This document shows, piece by piece, positions 8,550 through 19,571 of a DNA stretch of 64,000 bases (the stretch's first letter is position 1; each line of letters starts with the position of its first letter). The DNA comes from Comamonas sp. GB3 AK4-5 (GTDB taxonomy: Bacteria; Pseudomonadota; Gammaproteobacteria; Burkholderiales; Burkholderiaceae_C). Location of the stretch: NCBI RefSeq assembly GCF_041320665.1, contig NZ_CP166730.1, forward strand, positions 620,001 through 684,000, read 5' to 3'. The notes under the pieces were generated by a model that saw only the letters and a list, made by a program, of their open reading frames with translations, had not been told where the DNA came from and made no database searches. The position numbers and the translations under genes are program-made.

Positions 8550-8981
8550 ATGAGCACCTACCCAAGCTCTGTGTTTGCGCTGCACGATGTGCGCGACTTT
8601 CCCTTTGTTCACACCACGGCGCTGGAGCGCAGCCCTGGCAGCGGTGTTCCATGGCAGGCCGAGATGCAGGCCCTGCTGGCACGCGGCGAGCATTTTGTGA
8701 TCTTTTACCCCTCGTTCCACAGCGGCGAGCAGCCGGCCCCCGACGCAGGCACCCAGGCCCAGCTGCAGCAGGACCGCAAGGCGCGTGCGCTCTGGCTCAA
8801 ACAGTACCGCCAGCAGTTGGCCCGGTTCTGCAAGGGCTTGATCACCATCGAGCCCGATGCCCAGCACTATGCCCTGGAGGCCGCCCGCTACCCGGCCATG
8901 GAAAAAGCCTTTGGCGTGCCGCTGCGCGTGGCGGCTTCGCGCCAGGAGGCCGAGGCCATGGGGCGCTTGCTGCTGGCCTGA
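8550..8981 (+). CDS. Hypothetical protein
   Basis: 143-residue soluble protein, not recognised. The start at 8550 has AAGGAG six bases upstream. The first half carries VFALHDVRDFPFVHTTALE and GEHFVIFYPSFHSGEQP. The second half is helical and basic (QDRKARALWLKQYRQQLARF) and ends KAFGVPLRVAASRQEAEAMG. The alternating pattern suggests a small alpha/beta fold in which a residue pair reports on a partner or ligand, but no family motif is evident. It is divergent from an AraC gene and convergent with the DUF421 gene five bases away. Confidence 0.75.
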   Translation: MSTYPSSVFALHDVRDFPFVHTTALERSPGSGVPWQAEMQALLARGEHFVIFYPSFHSGEQPAPDAGTQAQLQQDRKARALWLKQYRQQLARFCKGLITIEPDAQHYALEAARYPAMEKAFGVPLRVAASRQEAEAMGRLLLA

Positions 8982-8986
8982 CTGCG

Positions 8987-9475
8987 CTAGGCCCCACCCA
9001 CATCCGGTGCACGCCGGCGCAGCACCACGGTGATCTGGCCATTGGTTTCGATGGTGGCGCGCTCCACCTCATGGGCGTTGAGGCAGCCATTGGCGCGCAG
9101 CGCGGCGGCCAGGTCATCGGTGGTGATCTGCTCCTGGGCCAGCAGCGGCTGCTGCACCACGCCCTGGTGGATCAAGACCTTGGGCCTGCCATCCACCAGA
9201 TGGCGCAGGCGCGGAAAGCGGTAGCTCAAATGGGCCAGCAGCACATGGCAGGCCAGCAAGGTGGCCGCGCTGACCAGGCCGCCCACCAGGGAGTTGTCGC
9301 CAGCGTTCATGGAGTTCTGCACCGCGTTCGACAGCACCAGCAGCAGCACCAGGTCAAAGGGTGCGTATTGCCCGGTCTGGCGCCGGCCCGTCAGGCGCAA
9401 AAACACCAGCAAGAAAAAGTACACGGCCACGCCGCGCACCACGAACTCCCACCAGGGGACCGCCATTTGCCACAT
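8987..9475 (-). CDS. DUF421 (YetF-like) membrane protein
   Basis: 162-residue inner-membrane protein. Three hydrophobic segments span about residues 10-100 (VVRGVAVYFFLLVFLRL, FDLVLLLVLSNAVQNSM, LVSAATLLACHVLLAHLS). They are followed by a cytoplasmic beta-rich domain (VDGRPKVLIHQG, LAAALRANGCLNAHEVERA, IETNGQITVV). The LTGRR...DLVLLLVLSNAVQNSM stretch is the DUF421/YetF signature; function is not established, though family members in spore formers are linked to germinant or stress responses. The start at 9475 has GAGGAG six bases upstream; an alternative ATG at 9496 would add seven residues. Confidence 0.85.
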   Translation of the reverse strand: MWQMAVPWWEFVVRGVAVYFFLLVFLRLTGRRQTGQYAPFDLVLLLVLSNAVQNSMNAGDNSLVGGLVSAATLLACHVLLAHLSYRFPRLRHLVDGRPKVLIHQGVVQQPLLAQEQITTDDLAAALRANGCLNAHEVERATIETNGQITVVLRRRAPDVGGA

Positions 9476-9557
9476 ACCGTGCTCCTCGTATTGCATTGCG
9501 CACCACCATAGCGCAAGCCGAAGGCGCCGGATGGGCCGGACGCGCCCGATACAGGGA

Positions 9558-10079
9558 TCAGTTCTCGGCCACGCGGGGGTCCAGCTGCTGGGCCAGGGTC
9601 TTGGGCAGGGCCAGGTCCAGATCGGCCAGGCGCTGCTTGACCAGAATCTCCGGCACCTCAAACAAATGGGCCAGCTCCTGCAGGCTGCAGGCATGCCGGC
9701 CGGCCACGGTGTAGCGCAGCACGGTCTCGGGCAGCAGCAGCTGCAGGGCGAAGTCATTGGCCTCGCTGTCCTGGCGCTGGTTGTGGTCGGCGTGGTAGCT
9801 GTCGCTGATGCAGATGGCGCGCTGCATGCCGGGGCGCAGGTGGTGCAGCGCCAGGTGGGCAATGGCATGGGCCACGCCGTAGCGCTGGCGGGTGATGGGG
9901 TGGCTCTGGCCGATGGTGACGCAGGCCTTGTGCGCCCCGGAGACCTCCAGCAGGGCGCAGGCCGTGCCGGTGTCGCCCAGGCTCACACGCAGCTGCATGG
10001 CCTTGGCGATGCGCGCCAGATTGACGGGCACCGATTGGTCCCAGTGGGTTTTGAGAATGCCTTCCGCAAGCAGCGCCAT
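9558..10079 (-). CDS. ImmA/IrrE-like protein with altered HExxH motif
   Basis: 173-residue protein laid out like the ImmA/IrrE zinc endopeptidases, which cleave repressors of mobile elements or act in stress regulation. RQRYGVAHAIAHLALHH stands where the family has RxxxAHELGH. The downstream DSEANDFALQLLLP matches the family E-x-x-AN-x-FA-x-x-LL-M-P block that carries the third zinc ligand, and LQELAHLFEVPEILVKQRL is the usual C-terminal segment. Both motif histidines (71 and 75) are kept, but the catalytic glutamate position (72) is alanine, so peptidase activity is doubtful. No cognate ImmR/Xre repressor lies next to it, and no clear ribosome binding site precedes the ATG at 10079. Confidence 0.8.
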   Translation of the reverse strand: MALLAEGILKTHWDQSVPVNLARIAKAMQLRVSLGDTGTACALLEVSGAHKACVTIGQSHPITRQRYGVAHAIAHLALHHLRPGMQRAICISDSYHADHNQRQDSEANDFALQLLLPETVLRYTVAGRHACSLQELAHLFEVPEILVKQRLADLDLALPKTLAQQLDPRVAEN

Positions 10080-10281
10080 GTGCCCATTATCCGCTGCCAG
10101 GATGGGGGCACGGCCTGCACCACGGGGGTGCACCAGCGGGCTTTCATGGCCTGCGCCGGCTCGCTAAAGTATTTGACATGAAATAGCGTGCAGTGCAGCA
10201 AATTCGGGTGTTGTATGCTATGAAAAATGATGGTTTAAATGCTGCTTTGCAGCAATGCCACAGGTTCAGGGAGACCGCCTT

Positions 10282-11121
10282 ATGCCCAGCCTCACACTGC
10301 AAGGACAGCGCCTCTACTACGAGGACACCCAGGGCAGCGCCCCGGCGCTGGTGTTTGCCCATAGCTTTCTCATGGATGGCAGCATGTTCCATGGCCTGGC
10401 GCAGCGCTTTCGATCGCAGTGGCGCTGCATCAGCTGGGACGCGCGCGGCCATGGCAGCTCCAGCGGCGCGCTGGAACCCTTTACCTACGACGATGTGGCC
10501 GACGACCTGGCCGCGCTGCTCACCAGCCTGGGGGTGAGCAAGGCCGTGGTGGTGGGCGTCTCCCAGGGCAGCCAGGTGGCACTGCGCTTTGCGCTGCGCC
10601 ATCGCCAGCATCTGCGCGCCCTGGTGCTGATGGGCGCCCAAGCCGGCACTGAAGACCCGCAAAAACTGCCGGGCCAGGCCTCGCTGATTGATGAATGGGC
10701 CCGCGCCGGCCTGTCCGAACCCATGGCCCGGGGCATGGCCCACCGGCTGGTCGACGCCGGCTGGCATGGCATTGCCGAGTGGCAGGCCAAATGGCGCAGC
10801 TGGACGCCGGCGCAGCTGCGCCGCTGCTTTTCCACTCTGGCCCTGCGTGACGACCTCAGCGGCCGCCTGGGCGATGTGCAGCCGCCGGCGCTGCTGATTC
10901 ACGGGGGGCGTGATGTCTGCGTCAGCGCTGCGCGGGCCCGTGCGCTGGCGCAGGAGTTGCCCCATGCCCAGTGGCTGCAGATTCCCGGCGCAGGTCATGC
11001 GCCGCTGCTCACGCACCCGGCCGAGGTCGAGGCCGCCATGGCCCGCTTTCTGGCCCATCTGGGCGATCCGCTGTACCCCGAGTTTTCCGAGCCCAGTTCA
11101 TCCCAGTTGGCGGCCGCGTGA
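10282..11121 (+). CDS. Alpha/beta hydrolase
   Basis: 279-residue alpha/beta hydrolase fold protein. Visible in order: FAHSFLMDG (oxyanion region), [10 protein letters not shown], the nucleophile elbow GVSQGSQ with Ser in GxSx[11 protein letters not shown] with the acid, and [11 protein letters not shown] with the catalytic His near the C-terminus. It resembles 3-oxoadipate enol-lactonase/haloperoxidase-type enzymes, but the substrate cannot be named. The start at 10282 ([15 protein letters not shown]) matches typical family starts; an ATG 27 bases upstream is less likely. A strong hairpin terminator follows at 11163. Confidence 0.88.
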   Translation: MPSLTLQGQRLYYEDTQGSAPALVFAHSFLMDGSMFHGLAQRFRSQWRCISWDARGHGSSSGALEPFTYDDVADDLAALLTSLGVSKAVVVGVSQGSQVALRFALRHRQHLRALVLMGAQAGTEDPQKLPGQASLIDEWARAGLSEPMARGMAHRLVDAGWHGIAEWQAKWRSWTPAQLRRCFSTLALRDDLSGRLGDVQPPALLIHGGRDVCVSAARARALAQELPHAQWLQIPGAGHAPLLTHPAEVEAAMARFLAHLGDPLYPEFSEPSSSQLAAA

Positions 11122-11162
11122 ACCCTGGGCCGCAGCGCCTGGTCTTTGCACGCATTCTTTGC

Positions 11163-11184
11163 AACGGCCCCAGGGCCGTTTTTC
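11163..11184 (+). terminator. Rho-independent terminator after the alpha/beta hydrolase
   Basis: ACGGCC at 11164-11169, loop CCAG, GGCCGT at 11174-11179, followed at once by TTTTT. Perfect six-base GC-rich stem 42 bases after the hydrolase stop. Confidence 0.8.
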
Positions 11185-11291
11185 TTTGGGGCAAAGATGC
11201 AGCACCCTGGTGCATGGCTATGCCATCCATGGCCGCAGCCAGCGGCCCGGTCTGCAACAATCCGGGGTGTTTTCCTGAGTGCCCCGTACCC

Positions 11292-11732
11292 ATGTCGCCA
11301 CGTGATCGCCACACCACCGCCTCGGACCTCGCTGCCTGCCCCTGCGGGCGCGCCGCCCAAGGCAAGCCCCTGGCCTATGCAGTCTGCTGCGGCCACTTCA
11401 TCGACCATTGGGATGCGGTGCCGGCGCCGGACGCCGAGCATTTGATGCGCTCGCGTTACACCGCTTTTGTGCGCGAGAACGCGGCCTATCTGCAGGCGAC
11501 CTGGCATGCCAGCCAGCGCCCACCGGAGCTGACGTTCGAGCCCGCAGCCAAGTGGCTGGGCCTGCAGGTCAAGCGCTTTGCTGCCACGGGCGCGGATACG
11601 GCTGAGGTGGAATTTGTCGCCCGCTTTCGCGTGGGGGGCCGCGCCGTGCGCCTGCATGAGCGCAGCCGCTTTGTGCGGGAGGATGGGCGCTGGTTTTATG
11701 TGGATGGCGATGAAATCACCTCATCCCCCTGA
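11292..11732 (+). CDS. YchJ/UPF0225 family protein (SEC-C-like zinc site)
   Basis: 146-residue protein with the YchJ layout. The N-terminal ACPCGRA...YAVCCGHFI is a Cys-rich zinc-binding segment related to SEC-C motifs. Next comes [17 protein letters not shown], the conserved family helix, and a small NTF2-like barrel ending [19 protein letters not shown]. Molecular role unknown; the family is widespread and usually single copy. The last residues SSP and TGA stop are contributed by repeat A3. Confidence 0.88.
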   Translation: MSPRDRHTTASDLAACPCGRAAQGKPLAYAVCCGHFIDHWDAVPAPDAEHLMRSRYTAFVRENAAYLQATWHASQRPPELTFEPAAKWLGLQVKRFAATGADTAEVEFVARFRVGGRAVRLHERSRFVREDGRWFYVDGDEITSSP

Positions 11733-11835
11733 GCGGCTGCGCCGCTTCCCCCTTCTCTCGTGCTGTGCACGGGAAGGGGGACGACACCAGCGCGGCGGGG
11801 CGGCCCTTGCGCGGTGTCTCTGGTGGAAGAGACCT
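11723..11835 (+). repeat. Repeat A, copy 3 (supplies YchJ-like stop)
   Basis: TCCCCCTGAGCGGCTGCGCC with the stop TGA inside it, then CCCCCTTCTC / GGAAGGGGGACGACACC arms and GCGGCGGGGCGGCCCTTGCG. Plus strand, directly on the gene end. Confidence 0.8.
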
Positions 11836-11904
11836 GGGCACACCGTTGTGCGTAATTTTTGAATAAATACATTGCTGATGCGCTCTGTATCAGCATCAAT
11901 AGCT

Positions 11905-12573
11905 ATGCAATTTGAAGCAATCCTGTTTGACTGTGATGGCGTGCTGGTCGACAGCGAAACCATTACCAACCGCGTGCTGCACGGCATGCTCAACGCATCC
12001 GGCTGGGCGCTTTCCGAAGACGAATGCATGCGCATTTTTGTCGGCCACACCGTGCGCAGCAAGACGGCGCAGATCGAGGCCGAAACCGGCAAGCCGCTGA
12101 CCGATGCCTGGATGGCCGAGTTCTACGATCGCCGCAACCAGCGCCTGCGTGCCGAATTGCTGCCCATTGCAGGTGCCGTGCCCGCTGTGGCCAGGCTGCA
12201 CCAATCCCTGGCCGGCAAGATGGCCGTGGCCAGCGGGGCAGACAAGCCCAAGGTGGTCATGCAGCTGGACAAAGTGGGCCTGCTGCCGTTTTTTGGCGAG
12301 CAGGTCTTCAGCGGCCATGACCTGCCGCGCACCAAGCCCTGGCCCGATGTCTACCTGGCCGCTGCTGCGGCCGTGCAGGCAGACCCGGCACGCTGCCTGG
12401 TGATTGAAGACTCGGTGCCCGGCCTCACCGCCGGCGTGCGCGCCGGTGCCACCGTGTGGGGCTTTTGCCCCAAGGTCGGCGCCCACTCCACGCCCCAGCA
12501 GCTGCTGGAGGCTGGCGCTGCCCGGGTGTTTGACGATATGGTGGACCTGCCCAGGCTGTTGGGCTTGGCCTGA
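11905..12573 (+). CDS. HAD family phosphatase (beta-phosphoglucomutase/phosphatase-like)
   Basis: 222-residue HAD hydrolase. Motif I is FDCDGVLVDSE (nucleophile and acid Asp near residues 9 and 11), a helical cap domain follows, motif II is MAVASGA, motif III lies in LPRTKPWPDVYLAA and motif IV is CLVIEDSVPGL. The TKPxPDxYL and EDSxxG patterns are those of the PGP/beta-PGM branch acting on small sugar or organic phosphates; exact substrate unknown. The start at 11905 (MQFEAILFDCDG) gives the standard N-terminus; an upstream ATG at 11872 would add a non-conserved leader. Confidence 0.88.
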   Translation: MQFEAILFDCDGVLVDSETITNRVLHGMLNASGWALSEDECMRIFVGHTVRSKTAQIEAETGKPLTDAWMAEFYDRRNQRLRAELLPIAGAVPAVARLHQSLAGKMAVASGADKPKVVMQLDKVGLLPFFGEQVFSGHDLPRTKPWPDVYLAAAAAVQADPARCLVIEDSVPGLTAGVRAGATVWGFCPKVGAHSTPQQLLEAGAARVFDDMVDLPRLLGLA

Positions 12574-12581
12574 TGCTCTGA

Positions 12582-12632
12582 AAGAGATAGCTGGAAGTGC
12601 AGGTGGAGCTTGTGCTGTAGGCCAGAAACGCC
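12582..12632. repeat. Degenerate repeat D
   Basis: GATAGCTGGAAGTGCAGGTG and GAGCTTGTGCTGTAGGCC, matching the TAGCTG...AGCGCTAGAGGCC layout of the short D repeats. It sits between the convergent HAD and AraC genes, where a bidirectional terminator would be expected, but no T-run follows. Confidence 0.35.
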
Positions 12633-12633
12633 T

Positions 12634-13689
12634 TTATCCCACCACCCGGTGCAGCGCCCGGTATTCCGCCGGGCTGTGGCCGGTCCAGGTCTTGAAGGCG
12701 CGCAGAAAGCTTTTGTCGCTGGCAAAGCCGCAGGCCTGGGCGATGCGTTTGAGCGGGCGGTCGCTGCGCAGCAGCAAGGTGGTGGCTCGGTCCAGGCGCA
12801 CGCTGTCTTTCAGGGCCTGCAGGGTCTGGCCTTCGGCCTGTAGCTGGCGGTGCAGGCTGCGCGGCGACACCAGCAGGGCGCGGGCCAGGGTGTCGGCCGT
12901 GTGCAGCAGCTGGGTGTCTGCCACCAGCAACTGGCGCACACGGGCGCTCCACTGGCGTTCACGCCGATAGGGCAGTACCTGGATGGGCAGGGCGCGTTGC
13001 AGCATCTGCTGCAGCGCGGTTTCGTCGCGGGCCAGGGGCAGGTCCAGCAACCGGGCCTCAAAGCGCAGGCTGGCCCAGGCTGCATCGAAGCTGATGGCGC
13101 CGGGGAACATCTGCGGGTAGGCATCGGCATGCGGAGGGGCGGCAAAGGGAAAGCTGGCCTCCAGCAGCGGCAGGCGCGCATCGATCAACCAGCTGGCCAC
13201 GCCGTGGACGTTGCGCAGCAGCGAGACGGTGCAGAACTCCCGCACCGGGCCCAGGTTGCGCAGTTCCTGCAGGCGCAGCTCGGCCAGCTCGCCGTGGCGC
13301 ACCAACTCCAGGGACACATCCTCATTGAGCAGCCCGTGGTGGCGGCACCAGCGCGCCATGGCCAGGCCCATCGTGGGGCTGCTGATGCTGGCGCGCGCCA
13401 GCATGCCGTAGCTGCCCCAGGGCAGGCGGCGGCCGAACCAGCCCAGGGCTTCGTCGTCCAGCTCGCGCATGGCGTGGGCGCACAGCAGCTCCATTTGCAG
13501 GGCGGTGATGCGGGAGCGGGTCTTGGCCACCTGTTCTGGCGCGATTTGTGCCGCCTGCAGCGCGGCAATGGGGTCCAGCTCGCGCTTGGCATAGGCCCAG
13601 ACCACGGCCTGCACAAAGGCCATGGGTGTGAGCGCCGTAGAAGCGCTGAGGGCGGAGGCGGTCGTGGGGACCAGGCTGGGCGTGTACAT
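12634..13689 (-). CDS. AraC family transcriptional regulator (OruR/ArgR-like N-terminal domain)
   Basis: 351-residue regulator. The N-terminal 230 residues carry the AraC-type binding domain seen in OruR/VirS-like regulators (QAAQIAPEQVAKTRSRITA, ELDDEALGWFGRRLPWGSYG, PLLEASFPFAAPPHADAY). The C-terminal 100 residues are the AraC DNA-binding domain (DTLARALLVSPRSLHRQL, LKRIAQACGFASDKSFLRAF, WTGHSPAEYR). The start at 13689 is ATG; a TTG nine bases upstream is in frame. It is divergent from the acyl-CoA synthetase gene, with only 116 bases between the starts, so it is the natural candidate regulator of that gene. Regulators of this shape often sense fatty acids or amino-acid derivatives. Confidence 0.88.
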   Translation of the reverse strand: MYTPSLVPTTASALSASTALTPMAFVQAVVWAYAKRELDPIAALQAAQIAPEQVAKTRSRITALQMELLCAHAMRELDDEALGWFGRRLPWGSYGMLARASISSPTMGLAMARWCRHHGLLNEDVSLELVRHGELAELRLQELRNLGPVREFCTVSLLRNVHGVASWLIDARLPLLEASFPFAAPPHADAYPQMFPGAISFDAAWASLRFEARLLDLPLARDETALQQMLQRALPIQVLPYRRERQWSARVRQLLVADTQLLHTADTLARALLVSPRSLHRQLQAEGQTLQALKDSVRLDRATTLLLRSDRPLKRIAQACGFASDKSFLRAFKTWTGHSPAEYRALHRVVG

Positions 13690-13805
13690 GGGTGGCAATT
13701 ATTGCAACCTTGCTGACGGCTTCTGCGTGATAGGGGCCCGTATGCTGAAGAGATTGATTGACATGGCGGGGCCACGCAGACCCCCCGGCACCAGGAGACA
13801 GCACC

Positions 13806-15518
13806 ATGGACACTTCTTTTTTGTCCACCAGCCATGCGCGCGGCGCTACCGACCAGCCCCTGATCGAGCAGACCATTGGCGACTTTTTTGCGCAGATGGC
13901 GGCGCGCCAGCCCGGGCGTGAAGCCCTGGTCAGCCGCCACCAGGGCCTGCGCTACAGCTATGCCGAGCTGCACCGTGCGGCACGCCAGCTGGCCAGCGCG
14001 CTGCTGGGCCTGGGCATCACGCGCGGGGACCGCGTGGGTATCTGGAGCCACAACAACGCCGAGTGGGTGCTGATGCAGCTGGCCACGGCCCAGGTGGGCA
14101 TCATCCTGGTGAACATCAACCCGGCCTATCGCACGGCCGAGGTGGAATACGCGCTGAACAAGGTGGGCTGCAAGGCCTTGGTGGCCATGCCGCAGTTCAA
14201 GACCAGCGACTACCTGGGCATGGTGCGCGAGCTGGCGCCCGAGTTGGTGCACTGCGAGCCCGGCCAGCTGCAGGCCACGCGCCTGCCCACGCTGCGCTCC
14301 GTGGTATGGATCGACGTGGCAGGCGAGGGCGAAGACCAACCCGGCATGCAGCGCTTTTCCGCGCTGATGGCCACGGGCGATGGCGACGATGCGCGCATCG
14401 ACCCCATTGCCGCCACGCTGCAGAACACCGACCCCATCAACATCCAGTTCACCAGCGGCACCACGGGCTTCCCCAAGGGCGCCACGCTGACCCACCGCAA
14501 CATTCTGAACAACGGCTTCTTCATTGGCGAATGCATGCGGCTCACGCCCGAAGACCGGCTGTGCATTCCCGTGCCGCTGTACCACTGCTTTGGCATGGTG
14601 TTGGGCAATCTGGCCTGCTTCACCCATGGCAGCACCATCGTCTACCCGAATGACGGCTTTGATGCCCTGGCCGTGCTGGAGGCCGTGCAGGCCGAGCGCT
14701 GCACCGGCCTGCATGGCGTGCCCACCATGTTCATTGCCGAGCTGCAGCACCCGCAGTTTGGCGAGTTTGATTTGTCCACGTTGCGCACCGGCATCATGGC
14801 CGGCTCGCCCTGCCCCATCGAGGTGATGAAGCGTGTGGTCAAGGACATGCACCTGAGCGAAATCACCATCGCCTACGGTATGACGGAAACCAGCCCGGTC
14901 AGCTGCCAGAGCGATGCCGGCACGCCGCTGGAAAAGCGCGTGGCCACCGTGGGCCAGGTGCAGCCCCATCTGGAGGTGAAGGTGGTGGACCCCGACACCG
15001 GCGCTACCGTGGCGCCTGGCGTGTCGGGCGAGCTGTGCACCAAGGGCTACTCCGTGATGCATGGCTACTGGGGTGATGCGGAGAAAACCCGTGAAGCCAT
15101 TGATGAAGACGGCTGGATGCACACCGGCGACCTGGCCACCATGGACGCCGAAGGCTATGTGAATATCGTCGGCCGTATCAAGGACATGGTGATTCGGGGC
15201 GGCGAGAACATCTACCCGCGCGAGATTGAAGAGTTTCTCTACCGCCACCCGCAGATCCAGGATGTGCAGGTGGTGGGCCTGCCCGACCAGCGCTACGGCG
15301 AAGAGCTGTGCGCCTGGATCATCACCAAGCCCGGTGAAAGCCTGGACGAGGAGGGCGTGCGCAGCTTTTGCAAGGGCCAGATTGCCCACTACAAGGTGCC
15401 GCGCTACATCCGCTTTGTCGATGCCTTCCCCATGACGGTGACCGGCAAGATCCAGAAGTTCCGCATCCGCGAAGAGATGGTGGAACGCCTGCACCTGACG
15501 GCGGACCGCACAGCATGA
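13806..15518 (+). CDS. AMP-binding acyl-CoA synthetase
   Basis: 570-residue adenylate-forming enzyme that activates a carboxylic acid with ATP and CoA. Blocks in order: [20 protein letters not shown] (phosphate loop), [19 protein letters not shown] (adenine motif), [12 protein letters not shown] with the ribose-binding Asp, [20 protein letters not shown] (hinge), and [13 protein letters not shown] with the catalytic Lys. The length and [10 protein letters not shown] region fit the medium/long-chain fatty acyl-CoA synthetase group (FadD/AcsF2-like). Placed near leucine catabolic genes, it might supply isovaleryl-CoA or other acyl-CoAs. The start at 13806 has an AGGAGA about ten bases upstream. 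Confidence 0.92.
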   Translation: MDTSFLSTSHARGATDQPLIEQTIGDFFAQMAARQPGREALVSRHQGLRYSYAELHRAARQLASALLGLGITRGDRVGIWSHNNAEWVLMQLATAQVGIILVNINPAYRTAEVEYALNKVGCKALVAMPQFKTSDYLGMVRELAPELVHCEPGQLQATRLPTLRSVVWIDVAGEGEDQPGMQRFSALMATGDGDDARIDPIAATLQNTDPINIQFTSGTTGFPKGATLTHRNILNNGFFIGECMRLTPEDRLCIPVPLYHCFGMVLGNLACFTHGSTIVYPNDGFDALAVLEAVQAERCTGLHGVPTMFIAELQHPQFGEFDLSTLRTGIMAGSPCPIEVMKRVVKDMHLSEITIAYGMTETSPVSCQSDAGTPLEKRVATVGQVQPHLEVKVVDPDTGATVAPGVSGELCTKGYSVMHGYWGDAEKTREAIDEDGWMHTGDLATMDAEGYVNIVGRIKDMVIRGGENIYPREIEEFLYRHPQIQDVQVVGLPDQRYGEELCAWIITKPGESLDEEGVRSFCKGQIAHYKVPRYIRFVDAFPMTVTGKIQKFRIREEMVERLHLTADRTA

Positions 15519-15559
15519 AAGCCCTGGTCCGTCGTCCGCTGCACTTCACGCGTCCGTGC

Positions 15560-17275
15560 TCAATGTCCGTCTATGGGCAGGCCGGCCGCGCGGCGGGCCA
15601 CGACCAGGCGTTTGCGCATGGCGACCTCGGCCATGTCCAGCTCGCTGACCATGGCGCGCAGCGTCTCGTCATTGATGCGGTGGGCCTGGCGTTCACCGTA
15701 CAGCGTGTCGCGCTCCACCTGGATGCAGCGCAGGCGCAGTTCCATCTCACGCAAATAGCGCAGGCGGCGGTCCTGCACCAGCTCGGGCGTGTCGCGCTGG
15801 GCTTCGGTGGAGTTGGCCACGCCGCTGTCGTCCACCAGGTGGATGCGGTTGCGGTATTCCTGGGTGATGCGCCCCACCACTTCCTGGTACTGGGCCAGCC
15901 ACTGCTCGTCGTGGCGCTGGGCCTCTTCCTCGGTCAGCGTCAGGCTGGCAATGGCGGCCTTGCAGGCGACGGCGCGTGCATGGCGCTCTTCGTGCTGGGT
16001 CTCGGTGTCCTCATGCGGGGGCATGCGGCGCAGGATCAGGGGCAGGGTGATGGCGGCCAGCACCAGGGTGAACAAAATCACGCCGGTGGCCAGAAAAATC
16101 AGCAGATCCCGTTCGGGAAAGGGCACGCCGCCGCGCATGTGGACGGGAATCGACAATGCCGCCGCCAGCGTCACCGCGCCGCGTATGCCGGCCATGGTGG
16201 TGGCCAGGTTCAGCAGGGCCGAGGGCTTTTCGGTCATGCGGCCTTCGCGGTGGGCCTTGCGCAGCGCACCATGCACGCCCAGCGTGATCCAGATCCAGCG
16301 CAGCAGCAGCAGGGCAAACGAGATCACTGCCACATAGCCAAGCAAACGCCAGCCGTCATGGCCGGCGCTCAGCAGGGTGGCGCCCATGATGGAGGGCAGC
16401 TGCAGGCCCAGCAGCAAGAAAATGGCGCCGTTGAAGGCCGACTCCACCATGCCCCAGGTGCCCTCGGTCTGCAGCCGCTCCGAGATGAAGTTGCTGCGGT
16501 CCAGGTCGGCAAAGTTGGTGGCGATACCGGCGGCCACGGCAGCCAGAATGCCCGAGACGCCAATTTTTTCGCCCACGATATAGGCCGCAAACGGCAGCAG
16601 CACCAGCAGCAGCACCATCTGCGTGGCGGCCACATCGCCCACGCGGCGGGTGACGGTGTCGCGCATGCGGCTGAAACCCCAGCCCAGCAGGGCGCCTATG
16701 CCCAGGCCGCCCACGGCCATCCAGGTGAAGTCCTTGGCCACGGCGTCCCACGAGAAAACACCCGTCAGCGTGGCGGCCACGGCAAATTTCACGGCCACCA
16801 GGCCGGAGGCATCGTTCAGAAGCGACTCACCCTCCAGCATGTGCATGGTCTTGCTGGGCATGCCCAGGTTGCGGGTGATGGCCGAGACAGCCACGGCGTC
16901 GGTGGGCGAGACCACGGCGGCCAGGGCGAAGGCCACGGTGAGCGGAATCGAGGGAATCATCCAATGGATGAAATAACCCAGACCCAGCACCGTGAAGCAC
17001 ACCAGGCCAAAGGCCAGCAGCAAGATGGGCTTGGCCATGGCAAAGAATTCGCGCTTGGGAATGCGCCAGCCGTCGGCAAACAGCAGCGGCGGAATGAACA
17101 GCAGCAAAAACAGCTCCGGGTCGAAGCTGATGTGCAGGCCCTTCTGGGGCCAGGCAATCACAGCGCCCAGGGCGATTTGAATCAGGGGCAGGGGGATGGC
17201 GCGCATATACCGTGCGGCAATGCCTGTCACGGCCCCCAGCATCAGTACCAGCAAAACGGTTTCAACGGTGTGCAT
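15560..17275 (-). CDS. Na+/H+ antiporter (CPA1 family)
   Basis: 571-residue inner-membrane cation/proton antiporter. About twelve hydrophobic segments occupy residues 1-420. [17 protein letters not shown] and [16 protein letters not shown] are the CPA1 substrate-site motifs (the ND pair is the transport aspartate region), and [18 protein letters not shown] is a further family block. The C-terminal 140 residues are a charged cytoplasmic helical tail ([20 protein letters not shown]) of the type that regulates these exchangers. The start at 17275 ([10 protein letters not shown]) gives the first transmembrane helix; upstream in-frame codons overlap the divergent carboxylase promoter. Convergent with the acyl-CoA synthetase gene. 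Confidence 0.9.
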   Translation of the reverse strand: MHTVETVLLVLMLGAVTGIAARYMRAIPLPLIQIALGAVIAWPQKGLHISFDPELFLLLFIPPLLFADGWRIPKREFFAMAKPILLLAFGLVCFTVLGLGYFIHWMIPSIPLTVAFALAAVVSPTDAVAVSAITRNLGMPSKTMHMLEGESLLNDASGLVAVKFAVAATLTGVFSWDAVAKDFTWMAVGGLGIGALLGWGFSRMRDTVTRRVGDVAATQMVLLLVLLPFAAYIVGEKIGVSGILAAVAAGIATNFADLDRSNFISERLQTEGTWGMVESAFNGAIFLLLGLQLPSIMGATLLSAGHDGWRLLGYVAVISFALLLLRWIWITLGVHGALRKAHREGRMTEKPSALLNLATTMAGIRGAVTLAAALSIPVHMRGGVPFPERDLLIFLATGVILFTLVLAAITLPLILRRMPPHEDTETQHEERHARAVACKAAIASLTLTEEEAQRHDEQWLAQYQEVVGRITQEYRNRIHLVDDSGVANSTEAQRDTPELVQDRRLRYLREMELRLRCIQVERDTLYGERQAHRINDETLRAMVSELDMAEVAMRKRLVVARRAAGLPIDGH

Positions 17276-17372
17276 AAGGGCCGTATTTTCCGTGACTGCA
17301 CCGTGCGCGCGCGCTTCGGTCAGAAACAAAAACCACACAAAGAACCAAGGTAGACCTTTCTCAAGGGACAGC

Positions 17373-18980
<1,608 letters not shown>

Positions 18981-19006
18981 ACCTGCCCACCCGAAAGGAG
19001 CGCACC

Positions 19007-19516
19007 ATGGACCCCATCAGCCACTTCACCACCTTGGCCGGCTACGGCCAATGGGCCACGGGGCGGCTGCTGGACGCCGTGGCGCTGCTGCCAGAGGCGG
19101 AGTACCGGCGTGATGTGGGTTTGTTTTTTCACAGCATCCACGGCACGCTCAACCACCTCTTGGTGACCGAGCACCATTTGTGGTTTGTGCGCTTTTCAGA
19201 AGGCGTGTCGCCCAAGGTGGCGCTGGATACCGAGCTGGAGCCAGACCGCGCCACACTGGATGCCAGCTTGCGCAGCCTGGCCGAGCGCTGGGCGCCCTGG
19301 CTGGGCACGGTGCCTGCCGCGCGCTGGGCGCAAAACCTGGACTACACCACCATGCGGGGCATACCGGCAAGCCTGCCTTTTGCCGCCATGCTGACCCATG
19401 TGTTCAACCATGGCACACACCACCGCGGCCAGATCACGGCGGCGCTGACCCAGATGGGCCAGCCCTGCCCAGAGCTGGACCTGGTGTACTACCTGCAAAG
19501 CCTGGGCAGGCCATGA
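19007..19516 (+). CDS. DinB family protein
   Basis: 169-residue four-helix-bundle protein of the DinB/DfsB type. HGTLNHLLVTEHHLW carries the first metal-ligand His region, and HVFNHGTHHRGQITAAL carries the H-x-x-x-H pair that completes the three-His nickel/zinc site of the superfamily. Members act as metal-dependent thiol transferases or are of unknown function. The start at 19007 has GAAAGGAG seven bases upstream and lies 26 bases after the carboxylase beta gene, so it is probably in the same transcript; a role in leucine breakdown is not established. Confidence 0.87.
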   Translation: MDPISHFTTLAGYGQWATGRLLDAVALLPEAEYRRDVGLFFHSIHGTLNHLLVTEHHLWFVRFSEGVSPKVALDTELEPDRATLDASLRSLAERWAPWLGTVPAARWAQNLDYTTMRGIPASLPFAAMLTHVFNHGTHHRGQITAALTQMGQPCPELDLVYYLQSLGRP

Positions 19517-19571
19517 ACTCCATGCACCTCTTCCCCTTTTTGCTGGGCCCTACCCGGCAGGAGAAAGTTCT

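Noticed and set aside
13185..15494. 769-codon frame antisense to the acyl-CoA synthetase
   Set aside because: The plus-strand gene has complete adenylate-forming motifs; the antisense product has none.
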